Position numbers and translations under genes: made by a program
Part shown: positions 1-5,118 of the stretch, in pieces
Numbering within the stretch: the first letter of the stretch is position 1
How the letters are laid out: each line of letters begins with the position of its first letter
Assembly (NCBI GenBank): GCA_000715605.1
Contig: KL568543.1
Span: 79,202 to 84,355, forward strand
Source: Streptomyces speibonae
Lineage (GTDB): Bacteria > Actinomycetota > Actinomycetes > Streptomycetales > Streptomycetaceae
Direction: 5' to 3'
Length of the DNA: 5,154 nt
Notes under the pieces: model-generated
What the model was told of the DNA's origin: nothing
The model's database searches: none
What the model saw: only the letters and a program-made list of their open reading frames with translations

Positions 1-147
1 CAGCCGGCACAGTGCCGTTCCCGCAGCGGCTGCTGGACGACAAGTCCGGCGAACCGAGGGGGAGTCGCTCGGGATGCCATGCCGGGATCCTTCCCCCGGC
101 AGGCCGCGCGCCACGTTCCTCACGCCGGGCTGGCGCATTATGGCCGT
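1..147. other. Left-edge non-coding stretch, no gene assigned
   Basis: I see no gene here that I can support. All three plus frames stay open across it, so open frame alone says nothing. The frame of the kinase-like gene is open back to base 1 and has an ATG at 79, but the extra residues look unlike the family and are probably not translated. A minus-strand ATG at 80-78, preceded by a purine-rich GGGGGAAGG, could begin a divergent gene that leaves the window. Its 26 codons have only moderate G/C at third positions, so I do not call it. The stretch probably holds the promoter of the kinase-like gene. Confidence 0.4.
136..141 (+). promoter_or_regulatory. Possible -10 box for leaderless transcription of the uridine-kinase-like gene
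   Basis: CATTAT is one of the few AT-rich hexamers in this region and resembles a -10 box (A at position 2, T at position 6). It ends six bases before the GTG at 148, the distance expected if the transcript starts at the GTG itself. No Shine-Dalgarno sequence precedes that GTG, which fits a leaderless mRNA, a common arrangement in Streptomyces. No good -35 box is present at 16-18 bases upstream, so the call is tentative. Confidence 0.3.
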
Positions 148-780
148 GTGCGACTCGAAGCGATCACCTGGGACCGGCTCGGCGACCTCCTCGCCGAGCG
201 CCTGCTGGAGCTGAAGACCGCCGACGGCGGCCCCTGGCCCCGGATCGCCCTCGACGGCGCCCCGGCCGCCCGGCCCCAGGACCTCGCGGAGCGGATCGCG
301 CAGGCGCTGCGGATACGCGGCCGGCCCTCCCTCGTCGTCGGCGCCGAGGGCTTTCTGCGCCCCGCCTCGGTCCGGCTCGAGTACGGCCACCGGGACGTGG
401 ACTCCTACTACGACGGCTGGTACGACACCGGCGCCTTGTGGCGCGAGGTGTTCGGCCCCCTCGAACCCGGCGGGACCGGCCGGGTGCTGCCCGACCTGTG
501 GGACCCCGTCACCGACCGCGCCACCCGCAGCCCCTACTCGGTGCTCCCGCCTGGTGGCGTGCTGTTGCTGCACGGTCCTCTCCTCCTGCGCCACTGGTTC
601 CCCTTCGACCTGAGCGTCCACCTCCTCCTCTCCCCGGGCGCCCTGCGCCGCCGCACCCCCGAGGCCGAGCACTGGACCCTCCCGGCGTTCGAACGCTACG
701 AGCGGGAGAGCGACCCGGCCGGTACGGCCGACGTCCTGGTGCGGGCCGACGACCCCCGCCGCCCGGCTTGGCGCGGCTGA
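148..780 (+). CDS. Uridine-kinase-like P-loop family protein with degenerate Walker A motif
   Basis: A 210-residue protein matching what actinomycete genomes usually label uridine kinase. Family features include GFLRPASVRLEYG (69-81), the tyrosine-rich DVDSYYDGWYDTGALW stretch (83-98), LLLHGPLL (139-146) and the FDLSVHLLLSP strand with RR (153-168), which correspond to substrate-binding and LID regions of uridine/cytidine kinases. The P-loop position reads GAPAARPQ (37-44): the Gly-Lys-Ser/Thr of GxxxxGK[ST] is replaced by Arg-Pro-Gln. The catalytic-Asp position before GF appears to be Glu67, and the usual Glu-Gly is His142-Gly143. Whether it still phosphorylates a nucleoside is therefore doubtful; it may be a pseudokinase or use another mode of binding. 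I chose GTG at 148 because family similarity begins with MRLEAITWDRL; an ATG at 79 in frame would add 23 residues with no recognisable similarity. No ribosome binding site precedes 148. The CBS gene follows after 105 bases. Confidence 0.8.
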   Translation: MRLEAITWDRLGDLLAERLLELKTADGGPWPRIALDGAPAARPQDLAERIAQALRIRGRPSLVVGAEGFLRPASVRLEYGHRDVDSYYDGWYDTGALWREVFGPLEPGGTGRVLPDLWDPVTDRATRSPYSVLPPGGVLLLHGPLLLRHWFPFDLSVHLLLSPGALRRRTPEAEHWTLPAFERYERESDPAGTADVLVRADDPRRPAWRG

Positions 781-885
781 CACCGCCCTCCGGGTGCCGT
801 CCGCAGGCGGCGCGACGAGAATGAAGGGCGCCGGTACTCGCGGCGCGCCCGCGCCGCGCCGGCCGTCCGGCAAGGGAGGTAGTCC
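781..885 (+). other. Gap between kinase-like gene and CBS gene, with GC hairpin
   Basis: This 105-base gap probably carries the promoter of the CBS gene, although no convincing -35/-10 pair is visible. A perfect inverted repeat with 7-bp arms (841-847 and 855-861, 7-base loop) lies just before the ribosome binding site. It is made only of G and C, so it may be chance in such DNA. No DosR-type GGGACT palindrome, which controls mycobacterial hrp1, is present. Confidence 0.35.
872..880 (+). promoter_or_regulatory. Strong ribosome binding site of the CBS gene
   Basis: AAGGGAGGT lies five bases before the ATG at 886. It is a near-perfect anti-16S match and fixes the start of the CBS-domain gene. 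Confidence 0.85.
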
Positions 886-1314
886 ATGACCACCGCCGGA
901 GACATCATGCACCGCGGCGCCCAGTGGATCCCCGCACACGAAACCCTCGACCGCGCGGCCCAGTTGATGCGCGAGCTCAACGTCGGCGCCCTGCCCATCA
1001 GCGACGAGAACGAGCGGCTCTGCGGCATCCTCACCGACCGCGACATCGTGGTCGGCTGCGTCGCCCTCGGCCACGACCCCGCCCAGGTCACCGCCGGAGA
1101 CATGGCCAAGGGCACCCCGCGCTGGATCGAGGCGGACGCCGACGTCGGCGACGTCCTGAACGAGATGCAGACCCACCGGATCCGCAGGCTGCCCGTCATC
1201 GAGGACAAGCGCCTGGTCGGCATGATCAGCGAGGCCGATCTCGCCCGCCATCTGACGGACGACCAGATCGCCACCTGGGCCGAGAGCGTCTACGCGCGGT
1301 CGGGTACCGATTGA
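886..1314 (+). CDS. Tandem CBS-domain protein, Hrp1-like
   Basis: A 142-residue soluble protein made of two CBS motifs (about residues 4-60 and 70-125), which together form one Bateman module that typically binds adenine nucleotides or other ligands. Each ends with the usual strand and loop: GILTDRDI (47-54) and GMISEADL (112-119). The length and sequence closely follow Mycobacterium tuberculosis Hrp1 (MTTARDIM start, ETL, MRE, GALPI, LTDRDIV, EADIARHL). Hrp1 is a hypoxia-induced protein without an enzyme domain. In Hrp1, Cys14 and Cys39 form a disulfide; here those positions are Trp14 and Ser39. The cellular role is unknown, and stress or dormancy sensing is inference from the homologue. The start is fixed by a strong ribosome binding site. 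The gene ends 28 bases before the convergent corA, with a palindromic terminator between. Confidence 0.9.
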   Translation: MTTAGDIMHRGAQWIPAHETLDRAAQLMRELNVGALPISDENERLCGILTDRDIVVGCVALGHDPAQVTAGDMAKGTPRWIEADADVGDVLNEMQTHRIRRLPVIEDKRLVGMISEADLARHLTDDQIATWAESVYARSGTD

Positions 1315-1318
1315 CCCC

Positions 1319-1340
1319 CCGGCCCTCCGCGGAGGGCCGG
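1319..1340. terminator. Perfect 22-bp palindrome, probable bidirectional terminator
   Basis: Two 11-base arms without a mismatch (arm CCGGCCCTCCG and its exact complement) lie between the stop codon of the CBS gene (1312-1314) and that of corA (1343-1345), and nearly fill the gap. Since the palindrome is perfect, the real hairpin would open a small central loop. It has no T-run on either strand, which is common for Streptomyces terminators. The symmetric position between convergent genes supports termination from both sides. Confidence 0.75.
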
Positions 1341-1342
1341 CC

Positions 1343-2470
1343 TCACAGCCAGCGGCCGCGCCGGAACGCCCGGTACAGCAGCAGGCACGCCACGGATATC
1401 ACCCCGATGACCATGCCGTAGCCGTACTTCCAGTGCAGTTCCGGCATGTGGTCGAAGTTCATGCCGTACACCCCGCAGACCATCGTCGGCACCGCCACGA
1501 TCGCCGCCCACGCGGTGATCTTGCGCATGTCCTCGTTCTGCGCGACCGTGACCTGTGCCAGGTGGGCCTGGAGGATCGAGTTGATCAGCTCGTCGAACGC
1601 CGCTATCTGCTCCTTGGCCCGCAGCAGATGGTCGGAGACATCGCGGAAGTACGCCTGTATCTCGGGGGCCACGACCCGGACCGGCCGTGTGGCGAGCTCC
1701 TCCAGCGGCCGGTCGAGCGGCACCACCGCCCGCTTCAGCTCGAGCAGTTCCCGCTTGAGCTGATAGATGCGTCCCGGGTCGACCCGCGCGCCGTGCTCCG
1801 CGAACACATCCGTCTCGACCTGGTCGATGTCCTCCTGGACCGCGTCGATGACGGTCAGATAGTCGTCGACCACATGGTCCGCGATCGCGTGCAGCACCGC
1901 GGACGGACCCCGGGCGAGCTGCCCGGGATCGGATTCGAGCCCCTCGCGCAGCGGTCCCAGGGAACCGTGCCGTCCGTGCCGCACGGTGACCACGAAGTCC
2001 TCGCCGAGGAACACCATGATCTCTCCGGTGTCCACCACTTCGCTGTTCGCCGTGAGCTCCTCGTGCTCCACGTAGCAGACCGTCTTGAACACGGCGAACA
2101 GCGTCTCCCCGTACCGCTCCAGCTTGGGCCGCTGGTGGGCCTCGACGGCGTCCTCCACCGCCAGCGGGTGCAGGTCGAACAGCTCGGCGATGCCGGCGAA
2201 CTCCCGGTCGGTCGGCTCGTGCAGCCCCAGCCAGACGAACCCCTCCCGCTCCTCGCGGACCTGTCGCACGGCGTCCACCAGTTCGCCGGTGGTGGAGACA
2301 CGGTGACCGTCCCGGTAGGTGACGCAGTTGACCACCGAGGAGCCCAGCGGGGACCGGGCCGGATGGCTCAGGTCCACACGAGGACGCCGCCGGGCCAGTC
2401 CGGCCACCCGGCGCAGCCCGCCGACCCTGCCGAGACTCCTGACCTTCCGCAGATTCCCTGCCATGGACAT
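1343..2470 (-). CDS. corA: CorA-family magnesium/cobalt transport protein
   Basis: A 375-residue inner-membrane channel for Mg2+ and related divalent cations; CorA proteins act as homopentamers. The order is a basic N-terminal tail (1-32), a cytoplasmic alpha/beta domain (about 45-190), long stalk helices rich in Glu, Leu and Lys (about 195-315), TM1 (about 318-336) ending in the diagnostic YGMN signature (GMN 336-338), the short periplasmic loop with MPEL (342-345), TM2 (about 350-367) and a basic cytoplasmic end. The ATG at 2470 is preceded by GGGGG four bases upstream, a usable ribosome binding site. The same frame stays open far upstream, but that part overlaps the kinase gene antisense and has no matching start signal. 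The N-terminal tail has ten Arg/Lys and no acidic residue in 32 positions. The gene is monocistronic as seen here and converges on the CBS gene. Confidence 0.93.
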   Translation of the reverse strand: MSMAGNLRKVRSLGRVGGLRRVAGLARRRPRVDLSHPARSPLGSSVVNCVTYRDGHRVSTTGELVDAVRQVREEREGFVWLGLHEPTDREFAGIAELFDLHPLAVEDAVEAHQRPKLERYGETLFAVFKTVCYVEHEELTANSEVVDTGEIMVFLGEDFVVTVRHGRHGSLGPLREGLESDPGQLARGPSAVLHAIADHVVDDYLTVIDAVQEDIDQVETDVFAEHGARVDPGRIYQLKRELLELKRAVVPLDRPLEELATRPVRVVAPEIQAYFRDVSDHLLRAKEQIAAFDELINSILQAHLAQVTVAQNEDMRKITAWAAIVAVPTMVCGVYGMNFDHMPELHWKYGYGMVIGVISVACLLLYRAFRRGRWL

Positions 2471-2581
2471 GTGACCCCCTCGTACGGTTCCCCCGCGTTC
2501 GCCGTCGCTTCCCGCGTCCGGCTCGCCAGTCTGCCAGTCCGCGGCGAACCGCGTCCGGGCCTGTGGGAAGGGGGCGTTCCG

Positions 2582-2605
2582 CTTTGTTCCCTCCTGTGGA
2601 CAAAG
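2582..2605. repeat. AT-rich inverted repeat upstream of corA
   Basis: CTTTGT at 2582-2587 and ACAAAG at 2600-2605 are exact complements; two inner C-G pairs (2589-2590 with 2598-2599) extend the stem past a one-base bulge (T2588), leaving a 7-base loop. It lies about 112 bases before the corA start and 113 bases after the kinase stop. An alternative stem (TCCCT 2588-2592 with AGGGA 2604-2608) would exclude the first. The low GC content stands out locally. It could be a regulator binding site for corA or a weak terminator for the operon upstream. Confidence 0.45.
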
Positions 2606-2624
2606 GGAGTTCGCCCATACCGGA

Positions 2625-2671
2625 AGCCGTCCGTGCCGGGAGCCGCCCGTGCCGGGAGCCGTCCGGCCGGA
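2625..2671. repeat. 16-bp tandem repeat, nearly three copies
   Basis: Copy 1 (2625-2640) is AGCCGTCCGTGCCGGG; copy 2 (2641-2656) differs at one base (T to C at its sixth position); copy 3 (2657-2671) is shortened by one base and reads AGCCGTCCGGCCGGA. It lies in the non-coding gap between corA and the kinase gene. It may come from polymerase slippage in GC-rich DNA, or may be a set of direct-repeat protein sites. Confidence 0.7.
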
Positions 2672-2717
2672 CGAGCCCGCCGGTGCCGAAGGAGCCGGCC
2701 GGTGCCGCACCCTCCCG

Positions 2718-3635
2718 TCAGGCGGGCGCCGGCGGTCGGCCCCCTGTCCGTTCCACCGCCCGTGCGCCGGCCGCGCAGCCCTCCACCGCCGCCTGCCGCG
2801 GTCCGGCGCCCGCGACCAGAGCCGCGAGGAACGCGCCGGTGAAGGCGTCACCGGCACCGGTGGTGTCACGGGGCGTCGACGGCACGGCCGGGACCCGGGC
2901 GCACACCTCGCCGGACCGCGCGATCAGGGCACCGCCCGCCCCTTGTTTGGCCACCACCAGCGGGACATGGCGGCTCAGTCGCGCCGCCGCGTCCGCGGTA
3001 TCGGACACGCCCGTCAGCAGACACGCCTCGTCACGGCTGGGCAGCAGCACGTCCACGCCCTCCACGAGCGCCAGAAAGCGGCCGGCGCCCAGCGCGCCCA
3101 GGAACCCCGCCGACGCCGGGTCCAGACTCACCGGCACCCCCCGCGCCCGCGCCGCCTTCAGCGCCACCGCGACGAAACCCCGGCTCTCATCGGAGAACAG
3201 CAGGTAACCCGACAGGTGCAGCCGCGCCACCCCGTCCAGCAGGGCGTCGGACCAGTCCCCGGGGCCCAGCCGCAAGGACGCCCCGCTGTCGGTGAGGAAC
3301 GTCCGCTCGGCCGCCGCGTCCTCGTCGACCAGGCAGATCACCGTCCCCGTCGGCGCCTTCGGGTCCACGGCCAGCAGCGGACGGACCCCACAGGCGGTCA
3401 GCTCCCGTTCGTGCCAGACCGCGGCGTCCGCACCCACCCGTCCGACGAGCCGGACCTCCGTCCCGCCCCGGCGCGCCGCCCAGCAGGCCACATTGGCGCC
3501 CGCCCCGCCCGGCACCGTCCGGATCGCCGCCGCCGTGTCCGTTCCCGAGGCGAGCGGTCCCCGGAACCGGGCCACCACATCGGTGATCACATCACCGGCG
3601 ACCAGCAACGCACCCGCCCGCGCGGCCCCCGCCAC
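2718..3635 (-). CDS. psuK: PfkB-family carbohydrate kinase, probable pseudouridine kinase
   Basis: A 305-residue cytoplasmic kinase of the ribokinase/PfkB fold. The N-terminal substrate region begins LLVAGDVITDVV (10-21), followed by the first PfkB signature GGAGANVA (43-50). The C-terminal second signature is DTTGAGDAFTGAF (257-269), where Asp263 should be the catalytic base and GAGD the anion hole. The motif usually written NXXE is SRDE here (200-203). The family phosphorylates sugars and nucleosides with ATP. I infer pseudouridine as substrate because the gene follows psuG directly, as kinase and glycosidase genes are linked in other bacteria; by sequence alone ribokinase or another nucleoside kinase is possible. 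The GTG start at 3635 lies six bases after the psuG stop, and its ribosome binding site (GGGGAG, 3650-3645) is inside the end of psuG, so the two are probably translationally coupled. Confidence 0.85.
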   Translation of the reverse strand: MAGAARAGALLVAGDVITDVVARFRGPLASGTDTAAAIRTVPGGAGANVACWAARRGGTEVRLVGRVGADAAVWHERELTACGVRPLLAVDPKAPTGTVICLVDEDAAAERTFLTDSGASLRLGPGDWSDALLDGVARLHLSGYLLFSDESRGFVAVALKAARARGVPVSLDPASAGFLGALGAGRFLALVEGVDVLLPSRDEACLLTGVSDTADAAARLSRHVPLVVAKQGAGGALIARSGEVCARVPAVPSTPRDTTGAGDAFTGAFLAALVAGAGPRQAAVEGCAAGARAVERTGGRPPAPA

Positions 3636-3641
3636 GTCCCG

Positions 3642-4553
3642 TCACTCCCCGGCGGCCCAGGCGGCCGCCACCCGGGCCGCGAGACGCACATTGCCCCGGA
3701 CGGCGGCCAGGTTCGCGGCGAGTGAGGCACCGTCGGTGCGGCGGACCAGGTGATCGAGGAGGAACGGAGTGACTCCCTGACCGGTGACGCCCTCCTCCCG
3801 GCACGCGCGCAGCGCCTCGTCGAGCACCCGGTCGTGCACCTCGGGATCCAGCTGCTCGCTCTCGGGCACCGGGTTGGCGACGATCAGCGCCGACTCCGGC
3901 CCGCCGAGCGCGTCCTGGGCCCGCATGACGGCCGCCACCTGCCCCGGGGTGTCCAGCCGCCAGTCCACGGGATGCCCCGAGTCCGACAGATAGAAGCCGG
4001 GAAACCGCTCCGTGCCGTACCCGGCGACCGCCACCCCCAGCGTCTCCAGCCGCTGCAGGGTCGCGGGCACGTCCAGGATCGACTTCACCCCCGCGCACAC
4101 CACGGTGATCCGCGTACGCGCCAGCAGCCCGAGGTCGGCGGACTCGTCCTGGGTGACCGTCCACTCCCGGTGCACCCCGCCCAGCCCTCCGGTGGCGAAC
4201 ACCCGTATGCCCGCACGCGCCGCGAGCAGGGCCGTGGCGGACACCGTGGTCGCCCCGTTCCCCCCGGCCGCCACCACCAGCGGGAGATCCCGGTGGCCCA
4301 GCTTGCGGACGTCCTCCCCGCTCGCGATCCGCTCCAGCTGGTCCTTGTCCAGGCCGATGCGGGGCCGGCCGTCCAGCACGGCGATCGTCGCCGGCACCGC
4401 TCCCTCCCGCCGTACGGCCGCCTCCAGCTCCAGGGCCACCTGGAGGTTGCGCGGCCGGGGCAGCCCGTGCGCGATGATCGTGGACTCCAGGGCCACCACC
4501 GGCCGGTCCGCGGCGATCGCCTCCCGCACCTCTTCGGACATCATGAGCACCAC
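3642..4553 (-). CDS. psuG: Pseudouridine-5'-phosphate glycosidase
   Basis: A 303-residue cytoplasmic enzyme that reversibly splits the C-C glycosidic bond of pseudouridine 5'-phosphate to give uracil and ribose 5-phosphate. Family blocks are all present: RPVVALESTIIAHGLP (17-32), GAVPATIAVLDG (51-62), RKLGHRDLP (83-91), FATGGLGGVHRE (119-130), VVCAGVKSILD (151-161), LIVANPVPE (223-231), TPFLL (262-266) and ANLAAVRGN (280-288). By alignment with the E. coli enzyme, Glu23, Lys84, Asp140 and Lys157 match its Glu31, Lys93, Asp149 and Lys166, the last being the Schiff-base lysine; the catalytic set looks intact. I chose GTG at 4553 because AGGAGG (4566-4561) is seven bases upstream; tandem ATGs at 4544 and 4541 are possible but 16 or more bases from it. 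First gene of a two-gene operon with the kinase; divergent from the VOC gene. Confidence 0.95.
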   Translation of the reverse strand: MVLMMSEEVREAIAADRPVVALESTIIAHGLPRPRNLQVALELEAAVRREGAVPATIAVLDGRPRIGLDKDQLERIASGEDVRKLGHRDLPLVVAAGGNGATTVSATALLAARAGIRVFATGGLGGVHREWTVTQDESADLGLLARTRITVVCAGVKSILDVPATLQRLETLGVAVAGYGTERFPGFYLSDSGHPVDWRLDTPGQVAAVMRAQDALGGPESALIVANPVPESEQLDPEVHDRVLDEALRACREEGVTGQGVTPFLLDHLVRRTDGASLAANLAAVRGNVRLAARVAAAWAAGE

Positions 4554-4653
4554 GCGCCTGCCTCCTGTCTGCCGCCTCTCCCTCATCCCTGGCGGGCCCG
4601 GCCCCGGGCCAAACCCCTTGCACGCCGACACGCAGGTCACGGAGGCTGGCGAC
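4554..4653. promoter_or_regulatory. Divergent promoter region between psuG and the VOC gene
   Basis: One hundred bases separate the two divergent start codons, so promoters for both should lie here. No consensus -35/-10 pair stands out on either strand; TTGCAC at 4618-4623 could be a plus-strand -35 box, but no -10 fits it. An inverted repeat (GGCCCGG at 4595-4601, CCGGGCC at 4604-4610) lies near the middle and could be an operator, though such GC-only repeats arise easily by chance. Ribosome binding sites lie at both ends: AGGAGG on the minus strand (4566-4561) and GGAGG on the plus strand (4641-4645). Confidence 0.5.
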
Positions 4654-5082
4654 ATGACGGACAACACGACTCGCCTCGATCACATCGTCCTGTGGGTGCG
4701 TGATCCCATCGCCAGTGCCGGCTTCTACGAGCGGAGCGTGGGCCTGGAGCCCGTGCGGCTCACCGACTTCGCCGCGGGGGAGGCGCCCTTCCCCTCGGTC
4801 CGCGTCAACGAGGAGACGATCCTCGACCTCATGCCGTCGGCCATGGCGGAGCGCATGACGATGCTGCCCGGCGCCGTCGAGAGCTCCGGCCATCCCGTGA
4901 ACCACGTCTGCCTGTCCCTGCCGGCCGACCGGTTCGACGCCCTGCGCCGCCGCCTCGAAGAGCGGTCCGTACCGGTGACGGAGCTCTCGTACGACTCCTT
5001 CGGGGCGCGCGGCCTGGCCACACGCAGCTTCTACTTCCGCGACCCGGACGGCAACGTGTTCGAGGCGCGCCACTACGAATGA
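4654..5082 (+). CDS. VOC-family (glyoxalase/dioxygenase fold) protein
   Basis: A 142-residue, single-unit vicinal-oxygen-chelate protein. The two beta-alpha-beta-beta-beta modules are visible: LDHIVLWVRDP with AGFYERSVGLEPV (8-34) and VNHVCLSLP with the helix FDALRRRLEERSVPV (82-108), ending in the typical SFYFRDPDGNVFEARHY (125-141). Probable metal ligands are His10, His84 and Glu137. These proteins bind a divalent metal and act as glyoxalases, dioxygenases, isomerases or antibiotic-modifying enzymes; the sequence does not tell which. The ending is like the uncharacterised lactoylglutathione-lyase-like subgroup. The ATG at 4654 has GGAGG (4641-4645) eight bases upstream. It is divergent from psuG and shares its 100-base upstream region, so shared control is possible but unproven. 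Confidence 0.88.
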   Translation: MTDNTTRLDHIVLWVRDPIASAGFYERSVGLEPVRLTDFAAGEAPFPSVRVNEETILDLMPSAMAERMTMLPGAVESSGHPVNHVCLSLPADRFDALRRRLEERSVPVTELSYDSFGARGLATRSFYFRDPDGNVFEARHYE

Positions 5083-5084
5083 CC

Positions 5085-5115
5085 CCGGCAGGCCGCGATC
5101 ACCCCGGCTGCCCGG
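5085..5115. terminator. Imperfect hairpin between convergent genes
   Basis: Eleven-base arms at 5085-5095 and 5105-5115 pair with one bulged base on each side and a 9-base loop. It lies in the 36-base gap between the VOC stop codon and the stop of the convergent edge gene. No T-run follows. The position suggests a bidirectional terminator, weaker than the one at 1319-1340. Confidence 0.4.
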
Positions 5116-5118
5116 CCG

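Larger units (their letters stand above)
2471..2717 (-). promoter_or_regulatory. corA upstream region / end of psuG-kinase operon
   Basis: A 247-base stretch without a gene, between the stop of the PfkB kinase and the start of corA, both on the minus strand. It should hold the corA promoter and any terminator of the psu operon. I could not find a clear -35/-10 pair. It does contain an AT-rich inverted repeat (2582-2605) and a 16-bp tandem repeat (2625-2671), described separately. I do not see the conserved layout of the M-box or ykoK magnesium riboswitch, although this cannot be excluded by eye. Confidence 0.4.

Noticed and set aside
1..80. Possible divergent minus-strand gene starting at 80
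   Set aside because: It has an ATG and a purine-rich site upstream, but only 26 codons are visible, with weak G/C third-position bias and no recognisable similarity.
12..824. Long plus-strand open frame of 270 codons overlapping the kinase-like gene
   Set aside because: It is Arg/Pro-rich, shows no family similarity, and is the expected out-of-frame shadow in very GC-rich DNA; the overlapping frame has clear uridine-kinase-family motifs.
841..861. GC-only hairpin before the CBS gene as a riboswitch or terminator
   Set aside because: Seven-base G/C arms are likely by chance here, and nothing else supports a regulatory RNA.
781..885. DosR-type hypoxia box upstream of the Hrp1-like gene
   Set aside because: Searched for because mycobacterial hrp1 is DosR-controlled; no GGGACT/AGTCCC palindrome is present in the gap.
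1290..2618. Minus-strand 442-codon open frame overlapping corA
   Set aside because: Same strand but another frame than corA, of low complexity (Gly/Arg/Ala), with no motif; corA with GMN and two membrane helices explains the region.
2471..2869. Upstream extension of the corA frame to an ATG at 2869
   Set aside because: The extension overlaps the kinase coding region on the same strand, has no family similarity, and the ATG at 2470 has its own ribosome binding site.
3592..5073. Minus-strand 493-codon open frame across psuG and opposite the VOC gene
   Set aside because: Composition is Gly/Arg/Ala-rich without motifs; psuG and the VOC gene have full family signatures in other frames.
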